Assembly (NCBI RefSeq): GCF_001017125.1
Contig: NZ_JXOJ01000001.1
Location: 1-64,000, forward strand
Direction: 5' to 3'
Origin: Methanoculleus sediminis
GTDB taxonomy: Archaea; Halobacteriota; Methanomicrobia; Methanomicrobiales; Methanoculleaceae
DNA: 64,000 nucleotides
Position numbers and translations under genes: made by a program
Shown here: positions 1-9,333 of the stretch, in pieces
Position numbering within the stretch: position 1 is the stretch's first letter
Layout: each line of letters starts with the position of its first letter
Notes under the pieces: model-generated
Databases searched by the model: none
What the model saw: only the letters and a program-made list of their open reading frames with translations
What the model was told of the DNA's origin: nothing

Positions 1-459
1 CAGAAGATCTGAGACGTTACCTGATTTTTACTGCGGATGATAGGGTGCAGACAAGGGGGAGACCATTTCGATCGACCAGAGCGCTCAGCTTGTTCCCGTT
101 TACCTTTTTATAGCCATCATAGCCGGTCGATCCCCCTTTTTTGCCGGGATATCCTTCGTATCGGTAGAACAGTGCGAGAGATCGATTTTCTTGATCTCGT
201 ACCCGGATCGGAGCAGGTCGAGGAAGATCGCCTGATACACCCCTTTCTCACAGAGTTCGAGGTGGTACCGGTGAACCGTCGATTTCGTACCGTATTTCGT
301 CGGGACATCGAGCCAGGAACATCCGGTGGTCAGAACGTACAGGATACCGTTGAACAGCCTGCGGGGGTCACATCGGGGTCGGCCGATATGCGGCTTTGTT
401 GGGGGGAGGTATTTCTGGACAATCTCCCAGAGATCATCGTCAATTTCCCGGAATACCAT
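1..459 (-). pseudogene. IS5-family transposase, broken and cut by the window edge
   Basis: Leftward reading frame from an ATG at 459. The first 119 codons show the usual N-terminal region of IS5-type transposases (LWEIVQKYLPP, GRPRCDPRRLFNGILYVL, GCSWLDVP). This frame stops at 100-102, but the -1 frame carries on with transposase-like residues (STGYDGYKKVNGNKLSALV) to a stop at 28-30. The change of frame falls on an in-frame A AAA AAG heptamer (complement of 136-142), a classic -1 slippery site used by members of this family. Beyond 28 a further frame still looks transposase-like, so at least one true disabling indel is likely. The catalytic C-terminal half lies outside the window. The element borders the glycan cluster to its right. 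Family call is firm; activity is doubtful. Confidence 0.8.
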
Positions 460-550
460 GATTCCCGATTTTATCTGGGGAGTCTTATAATTTTAGGATC
501 ACCTCATCTGGAGGGTTAGAAGATGACCGCCGCTGATATTGATTTCCATG

Positions 551-1138
551 TCATCTTTTTTCCATTTCAATGTATCTCCCTTTTTTTATGATGTAGGTAT
601 TAGTGAGAGTGTAGGATATGCTATCAGCATCATTCCGGGAGATTATGATCCCGATTTGGTACATTTCATCTTGTATACGTTCAAGGGGAATGTTTGAATG
701 GAATCCAGATTTATCTAGATCTAATTGCAGGCTCGCAAAATGCTGAGTAATGTCAGGCCTCATTTCCATACTGGTATCAAATACATACTCTTTGGTATCT
801 GCTTTTAACAAAATATATGTGCTATAATTATAGGCGTCAACCCCCTCAATAAAGGCCCACCCATTTATTGCTATGATGCCCTTCCACTCAATTTGGCGTA
901 TCTGAATGGGGTCAATATAATATCTAATGTTGCCGGTTTCTTCTGGAATGTTGATATTATGTACCTCTGCCTCTCCATCGACAGTGAGCAGATGGCTGAA
1001 GATATAATTAGCTGACGCTAAATAGGCTAAGAAAACAAGCACTACAAAAATATGTATCAAATATCTTCGATAACGCTGATCCTGTAAATCCACTTCAATC
1101 ACCTGACTGTTGTACTGTCTTGTTAATGTAGTGCTCAA
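551..1138 (-). CDS. membrane-anchored protein of unknown function, glycan cluster
   Basis: 195 residues. A short cytoplasmic N terminus is followed by one strong membrane helix (about residues 26-46, IHIFVVLVFLAYLASANYIF) and an outside domain of about 150 residues. The domain has a beta-rich look with the segment IAINGWAFIEG (about 90-100), then YILLKADTKEYVFDT and RPDITQHF. I do not recognise a catalytic motif. It is the last gene of the leftward cluster and its start overlaps the 3' end of the sulfatase-like gene by 44 bases, so the two are probably translated together. Low GC like its neighbour. A role beside the sulfatase-like enzyme in surface-glycan modification is inference from position only. 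Confidence 0.75.
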   Translation of the reverse strand: MSTTLTRQYNSQVIEVDLQDQRYRRYLIHIFVVLVFLAYLASANYIFSHLLTVDGEAEVHNINIPEETGNIRYYIDPIQIRQIEWKGIIAINGWAFIEGVDAYNYSTYILLKADTKEYVFDTSMEMRPDITQHFASLQLDLDKSGFHSNIPLERIQDEMYQIGIIISRNDADSISYTLTNTYIIKKGRYIEMEKR

Positions 1139-2597
1139 TAACTAACGGTAACACTTCGATAGGTGGTATGTTATCATCCAAACCCTGATAGTCATAGTGC
1201 GACAGTAAAAATGCGTTTAGAACCTTATATGGTTCATCTTCTGGCATGTACTCCGATACTCCGTCATGATGTCTTAACCCGTGATCTGATTGGATAATTA
1301 TTATCGGCGGGTCATCTTCTGGGTACTGTTTGAGTAACGAATCTATTATGACTTCTATGTTCCGTGTTGTAAAAATCAGTTGCTCTAGGTAAATGTTCTT
1401 ATCTCGATAATTTGAGATATCGTTCCAGTCTATTTTATTCCCTTCGTTGTCAAAAATAAATGGCTCATGCGGAAGCAATATGTGCGCATACACAAATTTT
1501 GGTGACGGGACCTCAGATAACTCAGTTAATTTTTTTAAATCGTAAAGTCTTGAAATCCTTAATTTATCTATTCTATCAACTATTTGAGGTTCGAATATGT
1601 AGGAAAATGGTCTAATCGTAGTCATATCAACTAATATCCAATGAAATCCATCGATAAAGAGTTCATTATCTGAACAGTCTTGATAATCGAACCTATAATC
1701 CGAGAGTATATTAATATCTGGGCTAATAGTATGCATTCCAATTGCAACTGTTGTGTAGCCTTCTTTCGAAAGAGATTTCATCGCCTGATTATCATTTATC
1801 AATGAGATCAATTCCAGACGATCATTAACATGATGTAAATTAGTAATAGGTTTCATATTCAATATACTTGGGACAACGACGATTGTACTTGTATAATGTG
1901 TCCTGCTGTTTTCGGCTACGAAAAACCCTTTTGACTCCAAGAAATCCTTAAACTCACTGTTGTCATATCCCCATACCGTTTCGAGAGTTTCAAAACTAGA
2001 ATATTCGTCCAGTACAATGTAGTAAATGTCGGGGTAATCTGCTACTGAACCTGTCGTCCCGGGAGTTGATCCGGTAGAGTTACTGCTCTGGTGTATACTC
2101 ATCTGACTTTTCTGCAGTTCCGCGGGGATAATGGGCACAATGTTCACGACCAACAAAAACGCAACCGCTACGCATGACACCTTGAAGACGTTCTTGAGGA
2201 GCTCTGGCTTCTTTGCTATTGCAATGAAATAGCCAATGTATCCGGCGATAAAGAGAGTGATCGGGAGAAAATGTCTGTGTCGTAGATCAAGAGCACTGAC
2301 GGCTGTCACCCAATCGAACATGTGTCCGTATGCAAAGAAGAATACAACGAATACAGCGGAGATTACTCCTCCCTTTTTGGTATCTTTTGTGATCAGGCTA
2401 AATATTGCCCAGAGTATAAGGCTGCCCGCCCAGGCGATGCTCAACGGAAGAACGAGTTGCGAACAGGATACGATCTGAACGTTCTGCGAATAGAGATAGA
2501 CAATGGGGTAACTGGCGACCAGAACGGGGAGTATCCATCCAATGGGGATCCCCCTCAATAATTGTCCGAAGGCTTGAAATCTCTCTTTTATCGTCAT
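1095..2597 (-). CDS. sulfatase / alkaline-phosphatase-superfamily membrane enzyme
   Basis: 500 residues. The N-terminal third has about five membrane helices (residues 15-155); the C-terminal part is an outside domain of the alkaline phosphatase superfamily. Visible landmarks are the first metal-site strand DIYYIVLDEYSSF (about 190-202), a Thr/Ser-rich segment YTSTIVVVPSILNM (about 236-249) where the nucleophile would sit, HILLPHEPF (about 373-381), and the second metal site IIIIQSDHGLRHHDG (about 428-442). This arrangement is that of membrane sulfatase-like hydrolases/transferases in bacterial polysaccharide loci. Whether it removes sulfate or moves a phospho-group onto a glycan cannot be told from sequence. 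It follows the NoeA-like methyltransferase gene by 52 bases in one leftward unit. Confidence 0.85.
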   Translation of the reverse strand: MTIKERFQAFGQLLRGIPIGWILPVLVASYPIVYLYSQNVQIVSCSQLVLPLSIAWAGSLILWAIFSLITKDTKKGGVISAVFVVFFFAYGHMFDWVTAVSALDLRHRHFLPITLFIAGYIGYFIAIAKKPELLKNVFKVSCVAVAFLLVVNIVPIIPAELQKSQMSIHQSSNSTGSTPGTTGSVADYPDIYYIVLDEYSSFETLETVWGYDNSEFKDFLESKGFFVAENSRTHYTSTIVVVPSILNMKPITNLHHVNDRLELISLINDNQAMKSLSKEGYTTVAIGMHTISPDINILSDYRFDYQDCSDNELFIDGFHWILVDMTTIRPFSYIFEPQIVDRIDKLRISRLYDLKKLTELSEVPSPKFVYAHILLPHEPFIFDNEGNKIDWNDISNYRDKNIYLEQLIFTTRNIEVIIDSLLKQYPEDDPPIIIIQSDHGLRHHDGVSEYMPEDEPYKVLNAFLLSHYDYQGLDDNIPPIEVLPLVIEHYINKTVQQSGD

Positions 2598-2649
2598 CGA
2601 ATGTGCCTCATAAAGGGAGTAAGGAATTGTGCATCTCTGAGTCCCTGGA

Positions 2650-4029
2650 TTATTTGATCTTCATGAGATAGAGGACCCGCGACGAGTCCTCGATAGGCTC
2701 TTTCCTGATGATAGTGAACAGTTCCCCAAACCTCTCCTCGAACACGTCCTGTGAGTAATCGCCAAACACATCCTCGCGGTTCGCGAGCAGCTTCCTGACC
2801 TGCGAATCCTCCTTCGGCACGAACTCGATCACGAGATGGTCCGTGATCTCCGCGAAGAACCCGACAATTCTCTCGAACGGGACGTTGTTGGAGATGGCGA
2901 GGTGGTGGATCAGGGCAAGCGCGAAGACCATGTCCACGGGCCCGCGTCCGATCAACGAATCCCGTTCTGCATTCTGCCAGCCGATCCCCGGGCTTGGGTT
3001 CGTGAGATCGAGCATGAGGGGGAGAAGATTCTGCTCGTTGTTTTTCCGGATCTCGAGTGTGTTTAACTCCACGCAGGCCGGGTCGATGTCGAACGCAATG
3101 GTGGGGATGCCCCGCTCGCTTGCAAGGCGGGAGAAGACCCCGACGTTTGCTCCGAGGTCCCAGACCGACCGGGGTTGGGCAAGATCCAGGAACTCGCCGA
3201 CAAGTTTCTTCTTGTGCTCCAACCCGGCCGCCGAGTAATTTGTCTCGGTGTAGTAGTCGGCCCATTCGGTCCCGGCCGGCCTCCAGGAAAGACCCTTGAC
3301 GGCGTTGGAGAGACTGTCGAGCAGACCCAGCAGGGCGTTCCTGGCCAATTTCGGGCGCTCGATGGTCTCGTGGGTATCCGCGTGCTTTGCCTGGCTCTTT
3401 GCGTGCATGTGGATGTGCATGGCGATGCCCGGCTTGAGCCGGGTCCGCCCCGGCAGGAGAGAACTCGCGAGATCCAGGGGGACGCCGTCGATGTAGACCC
3501 TCAGCAACTGGCCGAGTCGGATATCCCGGTGGGCCATGAGCGCCAGCGGCGCAAGGAAGTGCTGGCAGAACTGCCGGTATGCTACCCAGGGGTCTCCTTC
3601 CCGGTAACGCTCGAATGAGAGGGTATCGATGAAGAGCGCTCTCCCCTTGTGGAACTGGATGTTGTAGGCGCTGGCGTCCTTGAGGGTCATCCCGTGCTCC
3701 AGCGCGATCCGCTCGACATCCAGGGTGACCAGTGCAGCCTCTTTGAGCTGGCCAAACGACCACTCGTAGGGATACGAGACGAAGGGTATCTCTTCGGGCT
3801 GGATGACGATGTACGCGTTTTCGGGCTGTTCTGGGGAGATATCGACCTCTTTGTGGGGGATCAGGCCCTGCCTGGAGACGAGTCTCTCATACAGGCCGGA
3901 CTGCATGAGGCAGTCATAGTCCTCTCGACAGGAGTCGTTGATCTGCCGGTACAGTACGCCCTCGCGTCGAAAGAGGAAGCCATCGGGATCTCTGAAGGAA
4001 CTGGGAAGAACCCCGGATTTAGTCTTCAT
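2650..4029 (-). CDS. NoeA-like class I SAM-dependent methyltransferase
   Basis: 459 residues. The N-terminal half resembles the lipopolysaccharide-kinase-like front part of NoeA-type proteins (FRDPDGFLFRREGVLYRQIN at about 12-31; DASAYNIQFHKGRALFIDTL at about 117-136). The C-terminal half is a Rossmann methyltransferase with motif I VWDLGANVGVFSRLAS (about 264-279), the acidic strand IAFDIDPACVE (about 288-298) and MVFALALIHHLAI (about 339-351). It would methylate an unknown, probably glycan-linked, acceptor with S-adenosylmethionine in the cytoplasm. GC content is visibly higher than in the sulfatase-like gene next to it. The start overlaps the end of the small membrane-protein gene by 11 bases. 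Confidence 0.85.
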   Translation of the reverse strand: MKTKSGVLPSSFRDPDGFLFRREGVLYRQINDSCREDYDCLMQSGLYERLVSRQGLIPHKEVDISPEQPENAYIVIQPEEIPFVSYPYEWSFGQLKEAALVTLDVERIALEHGMTLKDASAYNIQFHKGRALFIDTLSFERYREGDPWVAYRQFCQHFLAPLALMAHRDIRLGQLLRVYIDGVPLDLASSLLPGRTRLKPGIAMHIHMHAKSQAKHADTHETIERPKLARNALLGLLDSLSNAVKGLSWRPAGTEWADYYTETNYSAAGLEHKKKLVGEFLDLAQPRSVWDLGANVGVFSRLASERGIPTIAFDIDPACVELNTLEIRKNNEQNLLPLMLDLTNPSPGIGWQNAERDSLIGRGPVDMVFALALIHHLAISNNVPFERIVGFFAEITDHLVIEFVPKEDSQVRKLLANREDVFGDYSQDVFEERFGELFTIIRKEPIEDSSRVLYLMKIK

Positions 4030-4225
4030 GGTTAGCGGGGCTGGGTCTGAATCGGTCTTTGAGTTTCTGCCAGTACATCTTTAGTGTAAATGCTGCGCCC
4101 AACCCGACTGCGACCAGTAGCTGCCAGATCATACTCCCGACACCGGGGTCCAGGTACGCGGAAACCGATTGGGGAATGACGATCAGCGCAATGAGAATCA
4201 ATAAAATGTGCCGTAACTGCAACAT
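4019..4225 (-). CDS. small membrane protein with YLDPG motif
   Basis: 68 residues from the ATG at 4225; an in-frame GTG at 4231 is an alternative. An AGGTGA stretch just upstream of 4225 favours the ATG. The protein has an N-terminal signal-like hydrophobic helix ending at about residue 24, then AYLDPGVGSMIWQLLVAVGL, a second helix and a basic tail with KMYWQKLKDRF. The motif YLDPG(T/V)GS followed by a helix and a YW.K tail is one I know from very small proteins that sit beside sulfatases and NoeA-type methyltransferases in bacterial cell-surface loci. The gene overlaps the methyltransferase start, suggesting coupled translation. Function unknown; perhaps a scaffold for the membrane enzyme. 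Confidence 0.75.
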   Translation of the reverse strand: MLQLRHILLILIALIVIPQSVSAYLDPGVGSMIWQLLVAVGLGAAFTLKMYWQKLKDRFRPSPANHED

Positions 4226-4442
4226 GCTCACCTGATGATTAATTAGTTAAATTGTTGATGTTCCATGGTATTTACCGCTTGCGAATCGGCTGTTCTTCCT
4301 CAAAAAGAGGTCTGCGGTTGCAGTTCCCCTTATGTGTAGGGGAGTGGTACCCCTGGTGACTTTCCGTCCACTTGGCACGCGGCTCTGGGAATCCTCCTGG
4401 GTGTCTGTAAAAATTTCAGATACATAATATGAGTAGATGAAG
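4226..4442. other. intergenic gap, 217 bases
   Basis: Between the leftward 815-residue membrane protein and the YLDPG microprotein. A leftward frame of 81 codons covers much of it but has no family resemblance and no ribosome site, so I treat it as noncoding. A promoter for the microprotein/methyltransferase/sulfatase unit could lie here; the AT-rich stretch just before 4231 has no clear TATA box at a good distance. Confidence 0.4.
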
Positions 4443-6890
4443 TTACCATGCAATTTTTGGGTCTCCCCACCACGCCCAATCATAAGCGGCATTTCCGTTT
4501 GGTCGAGTTATGAACAGTACGCTGACATTCCCAGCAGGATACTCTTCTAACGGTATCGCAAAGTGGTGCCATCCTCGATCCTCTGTGACATGTACCGGGT
4601 CAAGTCTATAGAAAAAAACTTCCTGCGTGGTGTTGGCTATGGGGTCATGGAGATGTATCTCGAAGGTTACCCCGTCACTCTCCGGCTTATCCCAAACGCC
4701 CTCATCGATCCCTATGCTGAACTCGAGGCAGGATCCTTCGCGTATATCTATGTTCTCGTAGATTATGGTCGTCCCGGTGGGGCCCTGGGGATGTTCGAAT
4801 ATCGCCGGCATCGATTCTGAACCAAGTCTTATGTTCACATGCTTTCTATTATAAGAAGCCTCTAATGCTTTCCCTCCGCTTGCGGATTTCATATCTGGAG
4901 TGAGTCCATAAAAACTGACTGATTTAGAGTTTGGATCCATAAAGTCGCCCTGATCGGATTGTATAGGTAACCCGACAAAGTGAACCTGAATTGTATCTTC
5001 GTAGTATTCGGGATGATCGGTTCTGATTGTAATAGTATGAATGTCGTTTATCAGATGGCCCTGGAAAATCCATGCTAGAGTATCTGCGTCGCCCACATAC
5101 TGGGATAGGAAGAGTCCATTGACTGCATTATCTGGAATAAACCGGTACCACTGTGATGTTGTTCCGTCCTTTAAGTGGAACTGAACATAAACCGGTTCTG
5201 GCTTATATACTGTTTTCATAAGACTCCCAAAAAGAGTATATTGGACGTCGATATGCCCAAATACTTTGCCATTATATTCTGGGATGTCAATGGGTTCTCC
5301 CATCTTGACCGTTTTTAAATCTATGTCCTCTGCATCGTCCACGGGTCTCGGTGAGCGGTTCAGTAAGATAAACCCGTTAGATTGGTCTACGTATGAGTAA
5401 TTGTTGAGTATTGTTCGGAATGTTTTTGGTTCCTCAAAGAGGGGATATCTTCCATCGATTGAACTATAGAAGTAGAGGATATTCTCTGGCGATCCTTCAT
5501 CATCAACAAAATGCTGACTATTAATCGCGTCGAGGTATGGGGTGTATGCAGTGTATGATTGGAACACCGGCCTTGGGGACCAGTTGAGATCATATGCCCA
5601 GCACAATGCGACATCCCATGGAAAAATATCGACAGATTGGTTATTGATTCGATCGACCAATATGGTTTCTAAGGGATAAACATCCCTAATGCTTTCTTTT
5701 CGAGATGCCACCAGATTGTCAAAAAGCGTTTCATCGCTCATTAAACGGAGCGATAGTTCAGTTGACGGCGCATTTGAAATAACATTCGCTTGGGGTGCCC
5801 AGGGGGCAATAATACAAATGGAGGCCACGAAGCTCCCGATCATTGCCAGACAAAGAATTACACCAAAAGTCATGAATGGTTTTATTTTCGACGCTTTCAG
5901 CTCTCTCGTAAGTAAAACTAAAATAAATCCTAAAATCAATGCATAAACCGCAAGAAATATGAGAACATGGTGGTCATGGCGCACAAATCCGGATTTGAAT
6001 ACTGAAAATAATATGAACCCTATCATGATGAAAAATATTATGAGATCTGTTCTTTTGTGAACAAAGAAGTATATGCCTACCATTATTATGAATAGGATGG
6101 ATATGCATCCAGCGATCACGTTCCACAAAGAACCTGCTGTTGCCATCGCCTCCGAATATCCTCTTGTAAGTTCAAAACCTCCTATCAGATAAGGCAATAT
6201 ATTTTCAGGATGTTGCTGCATTGTGAGCCAGATGGCAAAAAATGAAAGTATAAAGGAAACTGTGAGGATTGCTCCTTGTTTTATGTTGCGCTTTGCAATA
6301 AAATCTATGCTGCAAAATGCTACAATAAGGTACAGCGAGTTCCATAACATATCAAACTTGATAAGCGAGTGTACGGCCAGACCGAACCCTATGGCGCTAA
6401 GATACAGTAAGTGAATTCTTGGTGTGCTTTTTTGAGCGAGGATCAAATAGAGGAACAAAGATAGCGATATTAGCATCTTCCATTGTGGTGCAGTAACCTG
6501 TAAGATGATGAGTAAAATTGGGATGAAGAAAACATAATGGTACCACCTTGCGCTAAATTCTCTTAGCAATAAATAGGATGAAAAAATCAATAAAAAATTT
6601 GCTAATACTGAGAAGATCATACTTACTTTCCATAGATTATACTCCAATATTAATGGATGCGCCAGAAATCCAAGTATACCATATGTAAAAACAATGTCTG
6701 TTCCAAATTGAAAATTATTTACATGTGCCCAGTTGTTGCCAATGAGCCATGACGGATCTAATCCGGAATTTGGTAAATACGAGGATAGTTGAAATGTCCA
6801 GACCCCTAACATCAAGTACAAAAAAAAATATTTATGCTCAATTAGCGCTGGCTTGATCTTAGAATATATCTCGACGACGCTTGTCTTCAT
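4443..6890 (-). CDS. large polytopic membrane protein, DPSW type, possibly a GT-C-like glycosyltransferase
   Basis: 815 residues. The first 370 or so hold about a dozen membrane helices. Near the N terminus, after helix 1, stands SGLDPSWLIGNNWAHV and then FGTDIVFTYGILGFL (about 42-74), a conserved signature of large uncharacterised membrane proteins in polysaccharide loci; an acidic residue in the first outside loop is also the hallmark of lipid-phosphate-sugar-using GT-C enzymes. The C-terminal 400 residues are an outside, beta-rich region (VYVQFHLKDGTTSQW, carbohydrate-binding-like end around 730-815). AT-rich, unlike the core genome. It lies 12 bases downstream of a methyltransferase gene in the same unit. 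Glycosyltransferase activity is inference. Confidence 0.75.
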   Translation of the reverse strand: MKTSVVEIYSKIKPALIEHKYFFLYLMLGVWTFQLSSYLPNSGLDPSWLIGNNWAHVNNFQFGTDIVFTYGILGFLAHPLILEYNLWKVSMIFSVLANFLLIFSSYLLLREFSARWYHYVFFIPILLIILQVTAPQWKMLISLSLFLYLILAQKSTPRIHLLYLSAIGFGLAVHSLIKFDMLWNSLYLIVAFCSIDFIAKRNIKQGAILTVSFILSFFAIWLTMQQHPENILPYLIGGFELTRGYSEAMATAGSLWNVIAGCISILFIIMVGIYFFVHKRTDLIIFFIMIGFILFSVFKSGFVRHDHHVLIFLAVYALILGFILVLLTRELKASKIKPFMTFGVILCLAMIGSFVASICIIAPWAPQANVISNAPSTELSLRLMSDETLFDNLVASRKESIRDVYPLETILVDRINNQSVDIFPWDVALCWAYDLNWSPRPVFQSYTAYTPYLDAINSQHFVDDEGSPENILYFYSSIDGRYPLFEEPKTFRTILNNYSYVDQSNGFILLNRSPRPVDDAEDIDLKTVKMGEPIDIPEYNGKVFGHIDVQYTLFGSLMKTVYKPEPVYVQFHLKDGTTSQWYRFIPDNAVNGLFLSQYVGDADTLAWIFQGHLINDIHTITIRTDHPEYYEDTIQVHFVGLPIQSDQGDFMDPNSKSVSFYGLTPDMKSASGGKALEASYNRKHVNIRLGSESMPAIFEHPQGPTGTTIIYENIDIREGSCLEFSIGIDEGVWDKPESDGVTFEIHLHDPIANTTQEVFFYRLDPVHVTEDRGWHHFAIPLEEYPAGNVSVLFITRPNGNAAYDWAWWGDPKIAW

Positions 6891-6902
6891 TCGGACTTCA
6901 CC

Positions 6903-7571
6903 CTAAATATCCTGTTTTTCTGCTCGTATAAACGCCTGTTTCCCTATCAACCTCCATAAACACGGAACGTTGAGATAAAACTTCAGCCCGAGCAGCGATT
7001 TCGGCAGTCTGGATTTGGTTGAATAGGGAAGAAAGCGCGGAATGCATTCCACTACTGAAAAGCCTGCAATTTCAAGTGCTTCCAACATACTCCGATCGTC
7101 AAGAGGAGTTATATGATCGAAAAACATCCAGTAGTCACCGGCACAATACCTGATATTAGGCTGCAAAACCAAGATCTCCCCCCCCGATTTCAGTATTCGG
7201 TGTACCTCTTGAAGTGTTTTAACGATATCCGGTTTTGTGATGTGTTCAAAAAAGTTATTCACAAATACCCTGTCGACGCTCTCGGAACCTATGAAATCTA
7301 ATTGGGTAGATTGAGTTATGACGACCTCTACCGAATCATCAGCGTATGTACGGGTGTCTGGATTAACATCGATGGCAATCTTGCGGTTCGCTTGTATTGC
7401 ATTGATGAATTCGCAGTAACCTGCACCTATCTCAAGGATTGTTGCATCGTGTGGAATATATTTCTGGAAAAAGTGTTTGCATAACACGTTGTACATCTCT
7501 ATTCTGAATTGTACATCCTCTTCAAACCGCCTGCGGTAGATTGTCTTATTGATGTCGTGACAAGAGTTCAT
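6903..7571 (-). CDS. class I SAM-dependent methyltransferase
   Basis: 222 residues, a single Rossmann methyltransferase domain of the UbiE/type-11 kind. Motif I is ATILEIGAGYCEFINAI (about 39-55), followed by IAIDVNPDTRTYAD (about 62-75) and DRVFVNNFFEHITKPDIVKT (about 99-118); then LKSGGEILVLQPNIRYC (about 127-143). The start ATG shares its first bases with the TAA stop of the upstream glycosyltransferase gene (TAATG), so translation is coupled. The likely substrate is a sugar or lipid-linked glycan given the cluster, but nothing in the sequence fixes it. Confidence 0.85.
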   Translation of the reverse strand: MNSCHDINKTIYRRRFEEDVQFRIEMYNVLCKHFFQKYIPHDATILEIGAGYCEFINAIQANRKIAIDVNPDTRTYADDSVEVVITQSTQLDFIGSESVDRVFVNNFFEHITKPDIVKTLQEVHRILKSGGEILVLQPNIRYCAGDYWMFFDHITPLDDRSMLEALEIAGFSVVECIPRFLPYSTKSRLPKSLLGLKFYLNVPCLWRLIGKQAFIRAEKQDI

Positions 7572-9322
7572 TATTCACCCTCAAATGTCGTTCTCTCTTG
7601 AACGTCCTGTTTTTCTTTGAAGAACCATCGCGATGCAAATCCGATATGCACCGTCGCAATCAATCCGAAGATGATGATGACCGCCCCCCGGGCGAAGTGA
7701 TCGATGAGGGCGATAGAGAGGCCTATTGCATTTGGGACCGAGAAAAGTAAGAGAATACCTACGATCGATGCCTCATGGATCCCAAGACCTGCGGGTGTCA
7801 CAGGCAGTGCCTGGGCTGTGAATGCCACTACACCTGCTATCGCAGCTGATGCGAAAGGCAGTTCGAAACCGACACTCTTTGCAGCAAAGAAAATGCTCAC
7901 AATTTCAAGGAACCACACTGGAATTGAAAGAGCGAAGCAGAGCACCATTGCCTGCGGGTTTCTGGAGATGTTGTCCAACCCGTCTTTCAGCAGGGCGACC
8001 GATTGCCGAATCGAGGGAATTCGGTGTTCAAATAGTGCAACAATCTTCTGGTCGTATTTGTAGATGACGAGCAGGAGGCAAAGAAGTGTTGCGACAATCA
8101 CAATAACTCCCGCTTCGATATACACAAAAGATTCATTGTAGAATAATCCTGAGGCAATCAGGAGGAACAGCGCGAGGGTTACCAGATCAAGGATCCGCTC
8201 GATAACGATAGTGGACAGCGTCATTCCTAGGGGCGCTTTGGCTGTCATTTTCAGGGCAACACCTCTGGCAACGTCACCTAGACGCGCTGGAACGATATAG
8301 TTGAGGAACCAGCTGAACATAAGGCATTTGAACAGGGTATCCCGGGGATAAACATACCCTGCACTTCGGAGGAGGACACTCCAGCGCCAGGTTCGCACAA
8401 AGAAGGATACAAGGATCGCACTGCAGCAGAGAAGGATCCAGGGCCCGGATGTATTGATCAGGAGATGGAATATCTCGGAAAATCCCGTCAGCGTAAAGAG
8501 GAATGCGAGGAGAAAGATACCGAGTATGACGGCGAGAAAGATTCCGATCCATGATCCCTTCACAAAGTAATGTAAAATGTCCTTTAGGGTTACCAGGTTC
8601 CCATAGAAGAATAACTTCAGGAACCGCTTGCCGTAAACCGTGCCGTTCCGGGACAATTTTAGCTTTGCTTCTCCGGCTGTCCGATCGGACCAGGACACCG
8701 GGACCTCGGAGCTCTGAAAGCCGAGAATATGTGCCTTGATCGGGGTTTCGACTGTGATGTCAAAACCACTGGATTCGAGGTTCTCGATACCGATTGCATC
8801 CAGCACTTCTTTCCGGTACGCCTTGAATGCATTTGTTATGTCACGGTAGGGTATTCCAAAGGAGAATCGAACCAGGTTGTTAAAGGCTCGATTGGCAATC
8901 ATCTTTGCCTGAGGGTAACCCCTGAGTTCTCCCCCCTCAACGAAACGCGAACCGTAGGCGATGTCGTATCCCTCGTGAATGCGTTCAACGAGGCGTGGGA
9001 TATCATGAGGGTCATCCGAGAGGTCCCCCATAAACGGGATTACGATATCGCCTCTTGCTGCTGCCATGCCCGCTTTAATTGCGTTGCCAAACCCGGGAGC
9101 GCTCGTCCGGTGAACAGGGCGAATATGTCTGTCTTTTTGTGCGAAAGCATCAATCAGCATGCCGGTAGTGTCGGTACTGTTGTCATCGACGACAACGATC
9201 TCATAATCGGCAATATTATGTGCACTACTCAGTACCGTAGACAGTGCATCAATTACCCCCGCTATGTTCCCCTCTTCATTCCTTGCAGGAACGACGCATG
9301 ATACGAAGTATTGATCGCTCAT
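7571..9322 (-). CDS. AglD-like fusion: GT2 glycosyltransferase plus LPG-synthase-type membrane region
   Basis: 583 residues. Residues 1-235 are a family-2 glycosyltransferase of the dolichol-phosphate-sugar synthase type (CVVPARNEEGNIAGVIDAL, IVVVDDNSTDTTG, catalytic-region IVIPFMGDLSDDPHDIP, ITNAFKAYRKEVLDAIG). Residues about 250-575 are the multi-helix region shared with lysylphosphatidylglycerol synthase (UPF0104), including YIVPARLGDVARGVAL and LPVTPAGLGIHEASIVGI. This exact order matches AglD of Haloferax, which loads the last mannose of the N-glycan onto dolichol phosphate. I infer a dolichol-phosphate-sugar synthase for N-glycosylation or another surface glycan. Coupled to the methyltransferase that follows. 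Confidence 0.9.
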   Translation of the reverse strand: MSDQYFVSCVVPARNEEGNIAGVIDALSTVLSSAHNIADYEIVVVDDNSTDTTGMLIDAFAQKDRHIRPVHRTSAPGFGNAIKAGMAAARGDIVIPFMGDLSDDPHDIPRLVERIHEGYDIAYGSRFVEGGELRGYPQAKMIANRAFNNLVRFSFGIPYRDITNAFKAYRKEVLDAIGIENLESSGFDITVETPIKAHILGFQSSEVPVSWSDRTAGEAKLKLSRNGTVYGKRFLKLFFYGNLVTLKDILHYFVKGSWIGIFLAVILGIFLLAFLFTLTGFSEIFHLLINTSGPWILLCCSAILVSFFVRTWRWSVLLRSAGYVYPRDTLFKCLMFSWFLNYIVPARLGDVARGVALKMTAKAPLGMTLSTIVIERILDLVTLALFLLIASGLFYNESFVYIEAGVIVIVATLLCLLLVIYKYDQKIVALFEHRIPSIRQSVALLKDGLDNISRNPQAMVLCFALSIPVWFLEIVSIFFAAKSVGFELPFASAAIAGVVAFTAQALPVTPAGLGIHEASIVGILLLFSVPNAIGLSIALIDHFARGAVIIIFGLIATVHIGFASRWFFKEKQDVQERTTFEGE

Positions 9323-9333
9323 TCAAAACCCAC

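Noticed and set aside
2594-3763. A 389-codon leftward frame
   Set aside because: Overlaps the NoeA-like methyltransferase in another frame; proline/arginine-rich with no motif.
4247-4492. An 81-codon leftward frame
   Set aside because: No ribosome site or family; overlaps the end of the 815-residue membrane protein gene.
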